A stretch of 64,000 nt of DNA. It comes from Steromphala cineraria. Its lineage: Eukaryota > Mollusca > Gastropoda > Trochida > Trochidae. Made by a program: the position numbers and the translations under genes. Under the pieces are notes generated by a model. The model worked only from the letters and a program-made list of their open reading frames with translations. It was not told the DNA's origin and did no database searches. Location: assembly GCA_916613615.1 (NCBI GenBank), contig OU744732.1, forward strand, positions 45,375,227-45,439,226, in the 5' to 3' direction. Below, piece after piece: positions 1 through 11,399 of the stretch; the first letter of the stretch is position 1, and every line of letters begins with the position of its first letter.

Positions 1-132
1 TTCAGGTCTTATTTTTATGAAATTGACCAGCAATAAACCCAACAGCAGATAGTTGAAATATACTTGAGAACAGCCATAGGAATATATAAAAGAACTTGGC
101 TACCACTTTTTCTCTCTCTCATATGATGTATT

Positions 133-410
133 ATTCTCTCCCCACAGAGGCAGATCAAGTCATAAAATGAAGATCGAGCCTCTGTTCTCATTAGACCAAT
201 TCCGTCGGTTCCCCCGGCAGAAAAAATCACACCACCCATTTGAATTTGTTTTTGTAAAGGTTGGTTTATATCACAATGCCTTTGTCATGATGCAGAAGCC
301 ACAACTAACTTTCTCTAACTTTTCTCCCATTCAACCACACAAACTCATCTAATAAGAACAGAGGCACGATCAACATTTCGTGAAATTATGTGTTTTAATG
401 GGGAGAGAAT
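133..410. mobile_element. Long-TIR MITE (MULE-like), copy in A
   Basis: Left end ATTCTCTCCCCACAGAGGC and right end reading GGGGAGAGAAT form inverted repeats of roughly 50 bp. Each TIR is itself foldable because it holds AGAGGC and GCCTCT about 25 bp apart. The flanks GATGTATTA and GATGTAGCA agree at 7 of 9 bases, a possible 9 bp target duplication. Long TIRs and ~9 bp duplications are typical of Mutator-like elements. No transposase is present. Confidence 0.65.
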
Positions 411-1123
411 GATGTAGCATTCTTTCTGATTGATCTTTCCCTCCCGGATCAATCGTCTTGAACTTTTAGACATGCTACCTCGGCAGATTTCCACTATGTA
501 CGCGCAAATTGTGTTCTGCAACAGGAAAGTGTCAACCAATTAAGCTGTAATTGCGTTTCTCAGAAACATCTCCAGAACTTATTATACTTTGAGATCAGGT
601 ACATCAAGATCAGTATTCTTGGCTTGTGGTGTCAGTACTTGCGGTTGCGGTAGAGAGTAATCCGAATCCTGGGGCGGTTGAGTCTTGTCACATAACATTA
701 AGTAGAAACGAAGAATGAGTGTTTCATTTCTTGATACCTTTCTCGGAAAGTTTTGCCATCATGCACGACAATGTGGCGGACGTTCCTCACTGGATTTTGG
801 TTTTTTTTACTATTACCATGTATATTACTTTTTCTCCCGACAACAATACAATTTGAAGATAATCTTACACTTTTTCTTACAAATTTGTTGTGAATTTTAA
901 GCAGAAATTGTTTTATACAATACGATCAAGCCTTTCAATTGTTATGTTTATGAAAATACATGTGTGCAGCTCAACTGATCAATCACTAGCATATTTGATT
1001 ATTTAGATATAAAAATTATTAATGCAGTGACGAGCGTTTACATGGACAAGACACTATGTTGGTGCAGGTGACAGTACTCTGCAAAGGGAAATAACTTTTA
1101 CTTCCAGTACCCCGTCGCATACC

Positions 1124-1189
1124 ATGAACAAAGAAGTTGTCATCCACTTACTCCTCTTCATTACAGTGTCCCATGCTGTTATTAATTAA
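1124..1189 (+). pseudogene. Signal-peptide-like reading frame, broken copy in A
   Basis: Paralogue of the frame at 17576 in unit B. It opens with MNKEVVIHLLLFITVSHA, a short charged start followed by a hydrophobic stretch and a small residue, as in a secretory signal. In this copy a TAATTAATTTAT-like change introduces a stop right after codon 21. Nothing downstream is recognisable, and the frame may be a chance one. Confidence 0.15.
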
Positions 1190-2399
1190 TTTATTTGCGG
1201 ACTGGTCTGATATGGATTTTATCGACCAGGAAGCAACATGGATTCTGTGTCCTTGCCTCTATCACATATGTAAAATACCTTATATCATTGAAAATGTATG
1301 GTAATATGTGATACATAACATGTTACAAAGCCATGAGGTATTGAATGGGAAATTCTACCAACAGGAGAATAACGACCAGCAACACATAGTGTAATAGTGT
1401 TCGTGTTAAAATATTTGGCGGGATTATGTAAATATTATTGGGTGTGATATCATTAACAAGGTTAAAAGCATACATTATTAATACATTTTGTTGTCATAAA
1501 TGATAAGGATATGAAATACTTTGGTTAGGTGGTGGCGTTCACTTATGCTAACATGGAAGAATGCCTACAGTTTTATCAAATCATCTTCATGCACCAGTGG
1601 CTTAAAGTTAAACAGCCTTCACCCTACGGTTAGGCGTGGTATCGCAATAAAAAGGAAGGAATTTAGTTAGACTTAATTAGATAAAGAAAAAACAGTGTTT
1701 GATAGTTCAGTTGTGTATGACTAGTGCTAAATATTTATGACATTATGGTTTAGAGTTGTAATGTCATAAATGTAACACTTTCATAATGTTTCCATACTTG
1801 CCAGACCTTTTCTACTACTGTCGGAAATCATGTTTGTAGGTAACAATAAGTATGTATGAATTATTATAAATAATATCAATAAAACATGATTTCTTTGAAC
1901 GTTATGAACGAATTTTAATCAAAATTGGGTTTATTACACAAAAATATCCCGTTTTTTTAAGTTTACTTCAAGGAAGGTCGTTTTGTTTTCTCTTGTTTCC
2001 AAAACAAATATAAATCCAAAATTAAATTACATTCATTGGAATTCTCTAACGTAGTGAATGTTTTTGACCTCTTGATATATGAGGTGTGACACGCAACTCT
2101 TTTAAATATCAGAGAGGTGAACAGAAAGATGGAGGAATGTTTATCTAACAATCTCGTAATAAAAGAAGATACTATCTCAAAATTACCATGAATCCCTTCT
2201 TAATGGGAGCTGATGGTAAATCCAGTACTAATGGATTATCTCGACAAAATATATTATATTCATAACCAACGATAAACCATCAATGTCGGTAGTATCTATC
2301 AAAGATCAAACGGAGTTACCATATTGATCTTGAACTGAATATGTTACTGTAGTGCACAGGGTTTCTAGGGATCACATATTTGGTGCAAACTTTTCATGC

Positions 2400-2733
2400 A
2401 TTATCTCCCCGCAGAGGCAGATCAAGTCATGAAATGTTGGTCGAGCCTCTGATCTTATTAGACCAAATCAGTGGGTTCCTTAAGTTTCCTTTGGCGGAAA
2501 AATCCTTTTAGCAAATGACAACGCTTCTCGCATGGAAAGGGTGGTTTATATCACAATGCCTTTGCCATGATTCAGTAGCCAAAATGATGATTTTACAACA
2601 GCGTCGCTGATGGCACAACTAACTTTGATTGCATCCAATCAGATCTCTCCCATTCTAACTCATAAACTTAGCGAATAAGAACAGAGGCTCGATCAACATT
2701 TCACGACTTGCTCCGTCTTTGTGGTGAAAGAAT
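2400..2733. mobile_element. Long-TIR MITE (MULE-like), second copy in A
   Basis: The left TIR begins CATTATCTCCCC and the right TIR, read inward on the other strand, begins CATTCTTTCACC. The flanks CTTTTCATG and CCTTTCATG agree at 8 of 9 bases, which is the clearest target duplication of this family in the window. The internal part carries no coding frame. The paralogous copy in B is at 18947-19299. Confidence 0.7.
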
Positions 2734-3537
2734 GCCTTTCATGAGGAAGACGCCGGAAGTAAGGTCAACCAATCACGAAAAGGGGATGACCAATGCTTGG
2801 ACACACTTTTACACCAATAGCAAACCTTCTTTTAAAATATGCTATGTTGAGCACATTCATTTTATTTTAAAGAGCACACGAACAAATTCTTTAAAACGAA
2901 TGCATGGTGACACCTGTAAACATTGTGAGTTACTCTGTAACACGTTAAGGGAACTAGGATTTATATTGGCAATTAAATTTTTTCTACCTCAAGGGTATAC
3001 ATCTGTAGTGGTGTTTCATGTCCAATGTTCAGAAATAAAAGGTCAAAATCACAAGTATGATAATCAAAGAGTTATATTAATTGCTATGAACAGAACAACT
3101 AGTAGGTGGACGAATTGGGACTGGGAGAAAAACATCAAACAATACACAGGTATAAAGAAAAGTGTAATAAAGTTTCGTATACAAAACCCCAAATCCAGAA
3201 ATGAAGATTATGATACCTATGTTTCCTAATATTGCAATCGATATTGTTCCCAAATGATATAAATGGAATTGACTGCTTATTCGTACTTGCATAGCTTCTC
3301 TCTAAAATTAAGCAGGAAATGAGTTTTTCGAAAGTGGACAATCAAAGCGTTTAAAGTCAGTGCATACTCGCGTCCAAACGACCGGTTATTTGTAAAGGGA
3401 AGTGTTTTAGAAGGTAACAATATACTGCGCTCTCGGTTCCTATACTGAAAATGTTTTAGCCTTCTTTTGAGACATTTGGTTGAATAGTTTGTTCACACCG
3501 GCAGCAATATTGTGTTGAAGCGATGAACTAGCCATAG

Positions 3538-3830
3538 ATGAGGTGATTTTGGGTTAAACGCAGCTTTCAAAAGTATTCCACTTATATTACGGTAACTAGT
3601 ATCATTGCAGGGAGAAAGCCCTCAACGCTATTATCGCTATGCATTGCGGTGAAACCTACGAGCATGTACTAGAACTAGCGACTTATGGATGGTATTACAC
3701 TGAAATTCAGTGTAGCATTGCGCCCAAATCTTACTGCGCGTAGAATGGTTCGCAAAGTGCTGAGCTCTTTGAAGGATTTGAACCCCGGACCTCTTAATCC
3801 TTAATCTTAATTTAGTCCCCGAACGAGCCA
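3538..3830 (-). mobile_element. tRNA-headed SINE, copy in A
   Basis: Same family as 48885-49117. The tail side starts GAGGTGATTTTGGGTTAAACG at 3539, and the degenerate tRNA-like head lies near 3770-3830 (GGATTTGAACCCCGG, a decayed B box in reverse). The element therefore reads right to left. It is shared with unit C (30901-31680), so it predates that duplication. Confidence 0.65.
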
Positions 3831-5489
3831 TAGGAATGAGTCATACAAATGATCAAGATTGGGGCATATCGAAACCCATGTTTGATAAAAGCGGTATCTA
3901 ACCTAATATATTGGTTCCAACAGACTAGCCAGCAAATGGACTGTGACAGATACGGGAGCCCGGTATATTGACAGTTCCATCCGACTTAATCCGTAGGATC
4001 ACATTACAACATGTTTTTTGTGTGTTATCATGATGACCCAATTAAAGGTGTGAGCGTTACTGCGTAAACACTCTGCACACATTAAATATCAAGTTTCTTT
4101 CGGAAGTGAATAATTGATTTCATTTTTCGATCGGTCTTTGAATGAATCTTGCAGGCGTTAGAAGCGCAATCATTTATGTGTGGAACAATGCATCAAGGTG
4201 TTAAGCAGCGTTATGTTTAACTACATCCCAATCCTCTGTATACTTACCCTCGAAGGATAGTCCCAGAGGTATTAGAAGATATTGGTAACATTGATCATTG
4301 TTAGTACATTTCTGTCGGGCAGGACACAATCTAGCTTAAACTAGCCATAATGTTTACGTCCCCTAAGTCCTACATGTACTTTACATCCAGTGCTAGACAC
4401 GGACCGAGTGGGTAAGTCGCTAGATATATTGTAGGGCTTATTGGACGTAAACATTATGAAGCTAGTTTCAAGTAGATTGAGCAGGATAGTTTGAAAATGT
4501 TCAACTCGTTGATTTTGAACTTTCCAGTCAAACAAGCCATTAGATTTCTCGTATCAGGTAATGTGGCATGGTATATCAAACACTTGTAAAACTTTTCGTC
4601 TATTATAACCATTGGTTTAGAAATCTACACTATATATGAATTACATATGTCACCAGTTTGTCACTTTGGGTACTTTTAACAACCATTTGACAACTCATGT
4701 GATACAGCTGTCAGTTTATTTCCAATAATAAATTATTGAAGATCTTTTGCAATGAGATATAATTTGTTCATGTTTTTCATTCATACAATACTCCAAAACA
4801 CTTGACAAGGATATATAAACATTACAAAACAAACTTCAAGAATGCTTATTATAAATGAAACAATTCTGTATCATAAAAAGTTATCATCGTCATTTTTAAA
4901 ATATAAAGACACAAACTTAACCCTATACAAAATCGTTGGTGGTCAAAAATAAACCCATATCAAAATTGAAGAAGAATGGATGTCATTAAACCCTATATAA
5001 AATTCTTAGAATGTATTATTACATACTTTCAGTACTTTTTATGATTTGTCTGCATTATTGATAATAGGTTTATGACATAAAATTTTGAAATAGGTAATAT
5101 AATAGCTTTGAAAATTACTATTTCGTTTAAGTTTATGTAAAGTCTATATTGTTATGTATTCTAAATTAGTATAATTATAGATCTTACAGATTTTTTAAAA
5201 TGATATGTCAATTAAAAGACATGTATTCAAGTCGTCAGTGAGCCTGCTCCTCGCAAAATATATACTTCTATCAATTTGATAAGGATCACAGATACTATTT
5301 TTCTTAAAGAGCATATTTCAACATCTATTTTCCTTAAAGAACATTTTTTAAATTGACATGAAAACGTAAACCATCACTCAAACACGATTACAAGTGATTT
5401 TAAGTGATCACATGTGTGTTCATGCTCACATTGCCTTATTTGATGTAAACAGCAGAGTGAAGTTTTTTTTTACCAGAAATGATTTAAAA

Positions 5490-7480
5490 AAATGGAAGTT
5501 TTACCCCTCAAGGCCAAAGGCTGATCAAAACTGGACTGTCTTAACGTCACGTTGCAAATGCACTTAACGTGAACCGGTACGTTGTTAACAGAGCACGGAA
5601 CCTGCAGCAAATGTTTTGTACAGGAGCAAATCGTCATGGTTGTGATCGTCAAAGGTCAACAAGGCAACACAAGGTCATTTAAGTACCTGAGGCACGTTGT
5701 TGTCCATTCTTGAAAGCTTCCACGCTGCAAAATGAGATCATGAACGCCTCTCGGGTGCAAATTTCCACACAAACGATTCGGAACCAAACTTTCAACTCAA
5801 AGAGGGCATCCCCTTGCCGTACGTTACAGGCTGAACGTTTTGAGTAGGCTCAAACACATATGACATGGGCAATCAATGACGAGGCCCCAGTTCTTTCAAA
5901 GAGAGCGAAAAAGGTTTGCTTTGACTTTAATATAAGTGAACATGATCGTTGCAGTGATGGTTTAAAACGTTCTCGGGAGGACTCATTAAACAGGCGGACT
6001 GATCTACATGCCATGGGGAGGGATACACTCTACAGAGATTGAATCCTAATAGTGTCTATGTGTGGCAGATATTGATTTGTAAATAAAGTATTTTAATATT
6101 ATGAATATTCTCTCTCTTTTTAGCTTTTTAATTAGCAAGTACATCAGGGGTTAAGCCTTTAGTGTTTGGCCCGAGTGAAATCCTTTTACATAACTGCCCA
6201 AGCCATAACGCTTCTCAGCTAATTGGTCTGACTAACTGCATGCACTTTTCAAATCATTCTGCACAGCTTTTTCACACTGATAAGACAGAATTATGGACGG
6301 ACAGAAAATGTAACTTTTGAGGCTAGTATATATATATTTAGTATAAAGTAATATTGCATTTAACCTTTGCAGTATATAATAATAATTATATATTCATAAT
6401 TAAAGCATATATATTTATCATATTCTAAATAGGTATTTATAAAGTATAGCATGTAATTGTGCTATGCATTATCTTCTAATTGTAATGCTCAAATCACTAA
6501 ATAAATACTACTAATAAATTCTTAACTTTTCTATCCCTTTTATGAGAGTTTGAGATGAGAGAATGTGTTTTAATAAAGTTGCTATATTTTAACTATGATG
6601 GGTGTAATTATGAAGGATTCCGAGTAACTACTTTCTTCATAATTGTACATATTACAAATATATTCCACATAACTATTATTTATTTTTGTATTATTTTAAC
6701 TACAGCAAAACCCGAGCTTCCCACGGCAGGTGCTGTTACGTGTGATCACACCTCTGTACCACCCACAGGGTATGTGTAGCATCTATACACGTATATATAT
6801 AAGTCATGTGTTTTATCATAATTCTCATTACGCCTGTGTAATGAAATATCCTTTACCTCATTTATCTATAATATTGTAAATAGTATCATCACGTAATATG
6901 TGATGATGTGATCAGTTTCATATTATACACATATGAAATATCATGACGACATATGTATAATTTAATAAGTATTGTTTAATAGCACATCATATTTTGAGAG
7001 GATGTGCCCGGTATGATAACGTTATTCATGATATGAGTAACAATGGTTTTATCATTGATCATCACCATATTTATATTGCTGTGAACTGACTTATATGTAT
7101 TGTGTATCAATATGTGTACTATGCGATATTGTGTGATGTATATTATATTCTTATATTTGTTGTTACAGGGTGTCAAATCAAATCGTTTACCATCAACGGA
7201 AATAAACGTTCCCACACCCCACAGGAAGTGTTGTCATCCTTTGGAACCACTGTTATCCCTGTTACATATGTAAGACCCTATGTTGGAATTTTATCCGGAA
7301 TTAATTAATTGAAGATAATGCACGTCCTTATCAGGCAAGGGTTGTTTTTGGATAGGCAAAGATAATCTTAATGGGTTGACCAGCGTGTTTATTCTCCCTT
7401 ATTTTAACCCCATTTATCATGTTTGGAACATACTGCAGGTCGTCATTTCATGCTCTGCAAAGCAATAAACAAAACATATC
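5490..7480 (+). pseudogene. Tc1/mariner-like transposase relic, copy in A
   Basis: A Tc1-like transposase would cut and paste an element at TA sites. Around 5510-5640 is the decayed N-terminal helix-turn-helix region (compare 33442 in C). At 5855-6040 is a catalytic-domain stretch resembling THMTWAINDEAPVL and GRTDLH-like motifs. The reading continues across a 1.2 kb insertion as VYVRPYVG. At 7310-7350 EDNARPYQARVV matches the second catalytic Asp region (DDN-ARPH in active relatives). The first catalytic Asp is lost in this copy, and there are many frameshifts and stops. I did not locate the element's own TIRs. Confidence 0.7.
6061..7266. mobile_element. Probable solo LTR inserted in the Tc1 relic
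   Basis: Unit B reads GTCTAT then TTAAGAACCTATG without interruption, while unit A has 1206 extra bases at this point. The insert starts TGTGGCAG and ends GTTACA, so it has TG...CA termini with a TGT/ACA inverted end, and is flanked by TATG on both sides (6057-6060 and 7267-7270). Removing it restores the Tc1 reading VYVRPYVG. A TATA-like run lies near 6790-6803. Size, termini and a 4 bp duplication fit a solo LTR of a Gypsy- or BEL-type element; another element class with the same duplication length is possible. Confidence 0.6.
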
Positions 7481-9865
7481 TGTGTGTTAAGTCCATACCC
7501 AGATAAGATTTTGATTTGTAAAGAAGTATTTTAACAGTCAATACAAATATGAAGTTGCACTTCAAATGGACAAATGATAATCAAACGAAATAATTCCTAT
7601 TCAACGTCTCAATTATCTTTTCCAACATTTTTGATGAGCTAACCAGATTCAGATGACATGTAACCTTCCTTCACGGCAAGCGTTTCAATACTTTCATAGC
7701 AGATTGACCTATTAACCTTTCGTATTCAATCCGTTTCGGACACCAACGGACATTTGGACCTTGGATCAAGTCGAGAACACTTTTTGGTAAAAGTTGAAAT
7801 AACGAGCGTGCATAACACACTAATCGGAACATTTGGAATGCTCAGTATGTTGAGTCACACGCTGCTTTTATTCAGTCAACAACAACAAGACTAAAAGATA
7901 TATAACTACAAACATGGTGTGGAAAATGTCAATTGTCAAGTAAATGTTTTTATTATTCCAAGTTCAAATGTGATTTATTTAATGAGGATTACCTATCATT
8001 TGTAACCATGAGGAAATTTAAACGATCATTAGCACGATTCCGATGTTCATCACATGATCTATTGATTGAGAGCGGTCGATAATTTAATTATTTTATTTGG
8101 TCATGTTGTTAAAAATGCAAGGTACGTCTTTGACAATTTATGTAACACTAGGGCTCTATTCTAGCAAAACAAAGTCCAATGTCATTACGGTTCATTGATA
8201 TTTTATTACCATTTATTGTCATAGAGTACTAGTTTTTTCCTCTTCCATGGAACGGATATACAATACTGTCCACAAGTTGACAGTCCAATACCTACTAAAG
8301 TAGTATCCGTCAAAAAAGGCATTGATGTAAGAGAATCACCGTGAAAAATATTCAATCGACAGACAAGACTGCTACAAGTATGTAATGGTTCTCAAGTAGG
8401 TCACAGAGACGTATTGACTACGTTCCTTATTGCTTCCTGAGCGTCCAAGTATCTCTGATGTAAATGTCAGATCTGGTAGATGTGTTGACTCTTCTCTGAT
8501 AAATCATGTTGATAGAATCTTGAAACGGAATTGCATTCCTGATGTTAAATGAAAGGACATGGAGCAGTTTATTTGACAGACTTCTATGTCTTAACACCTG
8601 TGCAAAAGTAATTCTTTAAGTAATCCAGACATGTTATTTTATAAATCATTAAAAAATATCATTGTTAATTTTTAGTTTATTAATAGAAATGAAATAACCA
8701 AATGTTCTGTTTTGCCTCAAATGATATGAACATGTAGTTTGTCCTTAAAACTAGTGAGCGTAAACTGATGGCTGTAACCCTCTCAAATTTTCAGTATTTT
8801 TGTATTTTGTGTCAGACAATATGATAAGAGGAAAGGAATTCCTATTCTCCAAAATGGATACAAAATGTCGGAATTGGATACATTTATATGAAATGTAAAA
8901 TATATAATTGCTAAATTACATCAATCAGAAAACAATGCTTACATGTAAACTGATCTGTATGATCATTTTTTTTTTTTAAAGTATCATTTCATATAAACGT
9001 TTTGATTAAAGTAACTGTGTCATCACCAAATCCAATTTTAATTTGTTTCAATCCTCATTGTTGATCTTGGGCCTGTGCAAGCCAACCTTTGTGGCCTGTT
9101 AGTTTTCAAAAGAAGCATTACCCCATGTGTTAACATCCCGGGCATCTGTTTCTTGAAATCGTCTTTTTGCAAGTCAGCAGTTGGTTATGCAGTTATCGAT
9201 TTTGATGGCATTCGCTCTTGTGTCGTAAGAATTTCGATAGAGTAGCGATGTTCACCAGGCTGAACCTCCAAGTGATTAGTTCAATGATGAGTTTTGGTTT
9301 GGAGAGGGTTCATAGATATACATCTTAAAAGATGCCACAATAGCACAAGCGTTCGGTGTATATCATTACTCACACCGGTGACTTATGTTAACTTCAATCA
9401 TACTAAATCCATATTCAGTATCTTGATTTGGTGACCAATACCAATACTTTTTTGTAACTGAAATTTTTTAAAAGAAAAATGAAAATACATCACTCAGGAT
9501 CAGCGTATATAAATGATGAAGCTACCAATTATTACACAACGTTCCAGTGCTTGTGACATGATAATAGGTTTCAGAAGATATTCTGAAAATTCATAATCAT
9601 TTGCATTGGATTCCACTTATGACCCCAACAGAAATAATAGAATGAGCTGTTGGCCTTTGTTGCCTAGATCACTTTCAAGTGTATGGAGGGGATACTTTCA
9701 CAAAACGTGACATAATGGTATTGAAATCAAAGGAAGGGAGGTTAATGATCAATCACACCTTATTTATGAATAGTGTTGAAAACATGATGCGGGATTATGT
9801 AATGCTTATCGTGTGTTATATCTATTTTCAAACTTTAATATGAATAGCATGATATATACTTATAT

Positions 9866-11268
9866 GGAGGCCCGGGCAGGTCATGATGTGATGATCAACT
9901 GCTACAGTATGACTTTCTGTCCAAGCGGACCATGAACCAATGTGATAATAAGGAGAAGGATCGTGCCTTATGGGACCCTCTCACGTATATGAAGGCCTGG
10001 GCGGGTCATGATTATGTGATTATTTAAGAGTTTCGGTAACGCGGACAATGAACCAATGTGATAATTAGCAGAAGGATCGTACCTTATGGGACTGCCTCAC
10101 TTCTCTGGAGGCCCGGACGGGTCATGATGATGTGATGATCAAAGTGTTACAGTATGACTTTCTGTCCAAGCGGACCATGAACCAATGCGATAATAAGCAG
10201 AACGATCGTACCTTATGGGATCTCTCACTTATATGGAGGCCTGGGCGGGTCATGATGATGTGATTATCAAAGTGTTACAGTGTGACTTTCTGTCCAAGCG
10301 GACCATGAACCAATGTGATAATAAGCAGAAGGATCGTGCCTTATGGGACCCTCTCACGTATATGAAGGCCTGGGCGGGTCATGATTATGTGATTATTAAA
10401 GAGTTTCGGTAACGCGGACAATGAACCAATGTGATAATTAGCAGAAGGATCGTACCTTATGGGACTGCCTCACTTCTCTGGAGGCCCGGACGGGTCATGA
10501 TGATGTGATGATCAAAGTGTTACAGTATGACTTTCTGTCCAAGCGGACCATGAACCAATGCGATAATAAGCAGAACGATCGTACCTTATGGGATCTCTCA
10601 CTTATATGGAGGCCTGGGCGGGTCATGATGATGTGATTATCAAAGTGTTACAGTATGACTTTCTGTCCAAGCGGACCATGAACCAATGTGATAATAAGCA
10701 GAAGGATCGTGCCTTATGGGATCTCTCAATTATATGGAGGCCCGGGCGGGTCATGATGATGTGATTATCAAAGTGTTACAGTATGACTTTCTGTCCAAGC
10801 GGACCATTAACCAATGTGATAATATGCCTTATGGGATCATCTCACGTATATGGAGGCCCGGGCGGGTCATGATGATGTGATTATCAAAGTGTTACAGTAT
10901 GACTTTCTGTCTAAGCGGACCATGAACCAATGTGATAATAAGCAGAAGGATCGTACCTTATGGGATCTCTCACTTATATGGAGGCCCGGGCGGGTCATGA
11001 TGATGTGATTATCAAAGTGTTACAGTATGACTTTCTGTCCAAGCGGACCATGAACCAATGTGATAATAAGCAGAAGGATCGTGCCTTATGGGATTGTCTC
11101 ATTTATATGGAGGCCCGGGCGGGTCATGATGATGTGGTTATTAAAGAGTTTCGGTATAGCCGACAATGAACCAATGTGATAATAAGCAGAAGGATCGTAC
11201 CTTATGGGATCGTCTCACTTGTATGGAGGCCCGGGCGGGTCATGATTTTGTGATTATCAATGTGTTAC
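9866..11268. repeat. 128/116 bp minisatellite with higher-order period
   Basis: About eleven tandem units share ATGAACCAATGTGATAATAA and GGAGGCCCGGGCGGGTCATG. Starts of the ATGAACCAAT word fall at 9932, 10048, 10177, 10305, 10421, 10550, 10678, 10806 (mutated), 10922, 11050 and 11166, giving spacings 116-129-128, 116-129-128, 128-116-128-116. The first six spacings repeat as a 373 bp block. Short units arise in two ways: by a TTAAAGAGTTTCGGTA variant or by loss of the GCAGAAGGATCGT segment. The array occurs only in unit A. Confidence 0.9.
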
Positions 11269-11343
11269 CTTTCATTGATTCCTAAGGGAATTTAGTCCTT
11301 ATTGTTGTGACAGAAAGCAGAAATCGATACCCATCAGATTTTA

Positions 11344-11397
11344 AGAATGCGATGATCCATGTACATATAGAGTATTTCAAATGGATCATCGCATTCT
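11344..11397. repeat. Perfect 17 bp inverted repeat
   Basis: AGAATGCGATGATCCAT at 11344-11360 is followed, after 20 bp, by its exact reverse complement at 11381-11397. It lies about 75 bp beyond the end of the minisatellite. No U-run follows, and in this genome there is no reason to call it a terminator. Confidence 0.85.
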
Positions 11398-11399
11398 AG

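Noticed and set aside
2708..3229. 173-codon + frame, the longest in the window
   Set aside because: It begins inside the right TIR of a MITE and crosses a ~600 bp deletion junction; the paralogous DNA in B and C does not keep the frame. A chance frame.
6706..7269. Two exon-like segments (6706-6769 and 7169-7269) with acceptor- and donor-like borders and one phase-consistent reading
   Set aside because: They lie inside the TG...CA insert, and the supposed last donor falls on the insertion junction, so the border is explained by the insertion.
10215..11169. Repeated frames reading LWDPLTYMxAxAGHDDVIIK
   Set aside because: They come from the minisatellite monomer; 116 and 128 bp steps break the frame at each unit.
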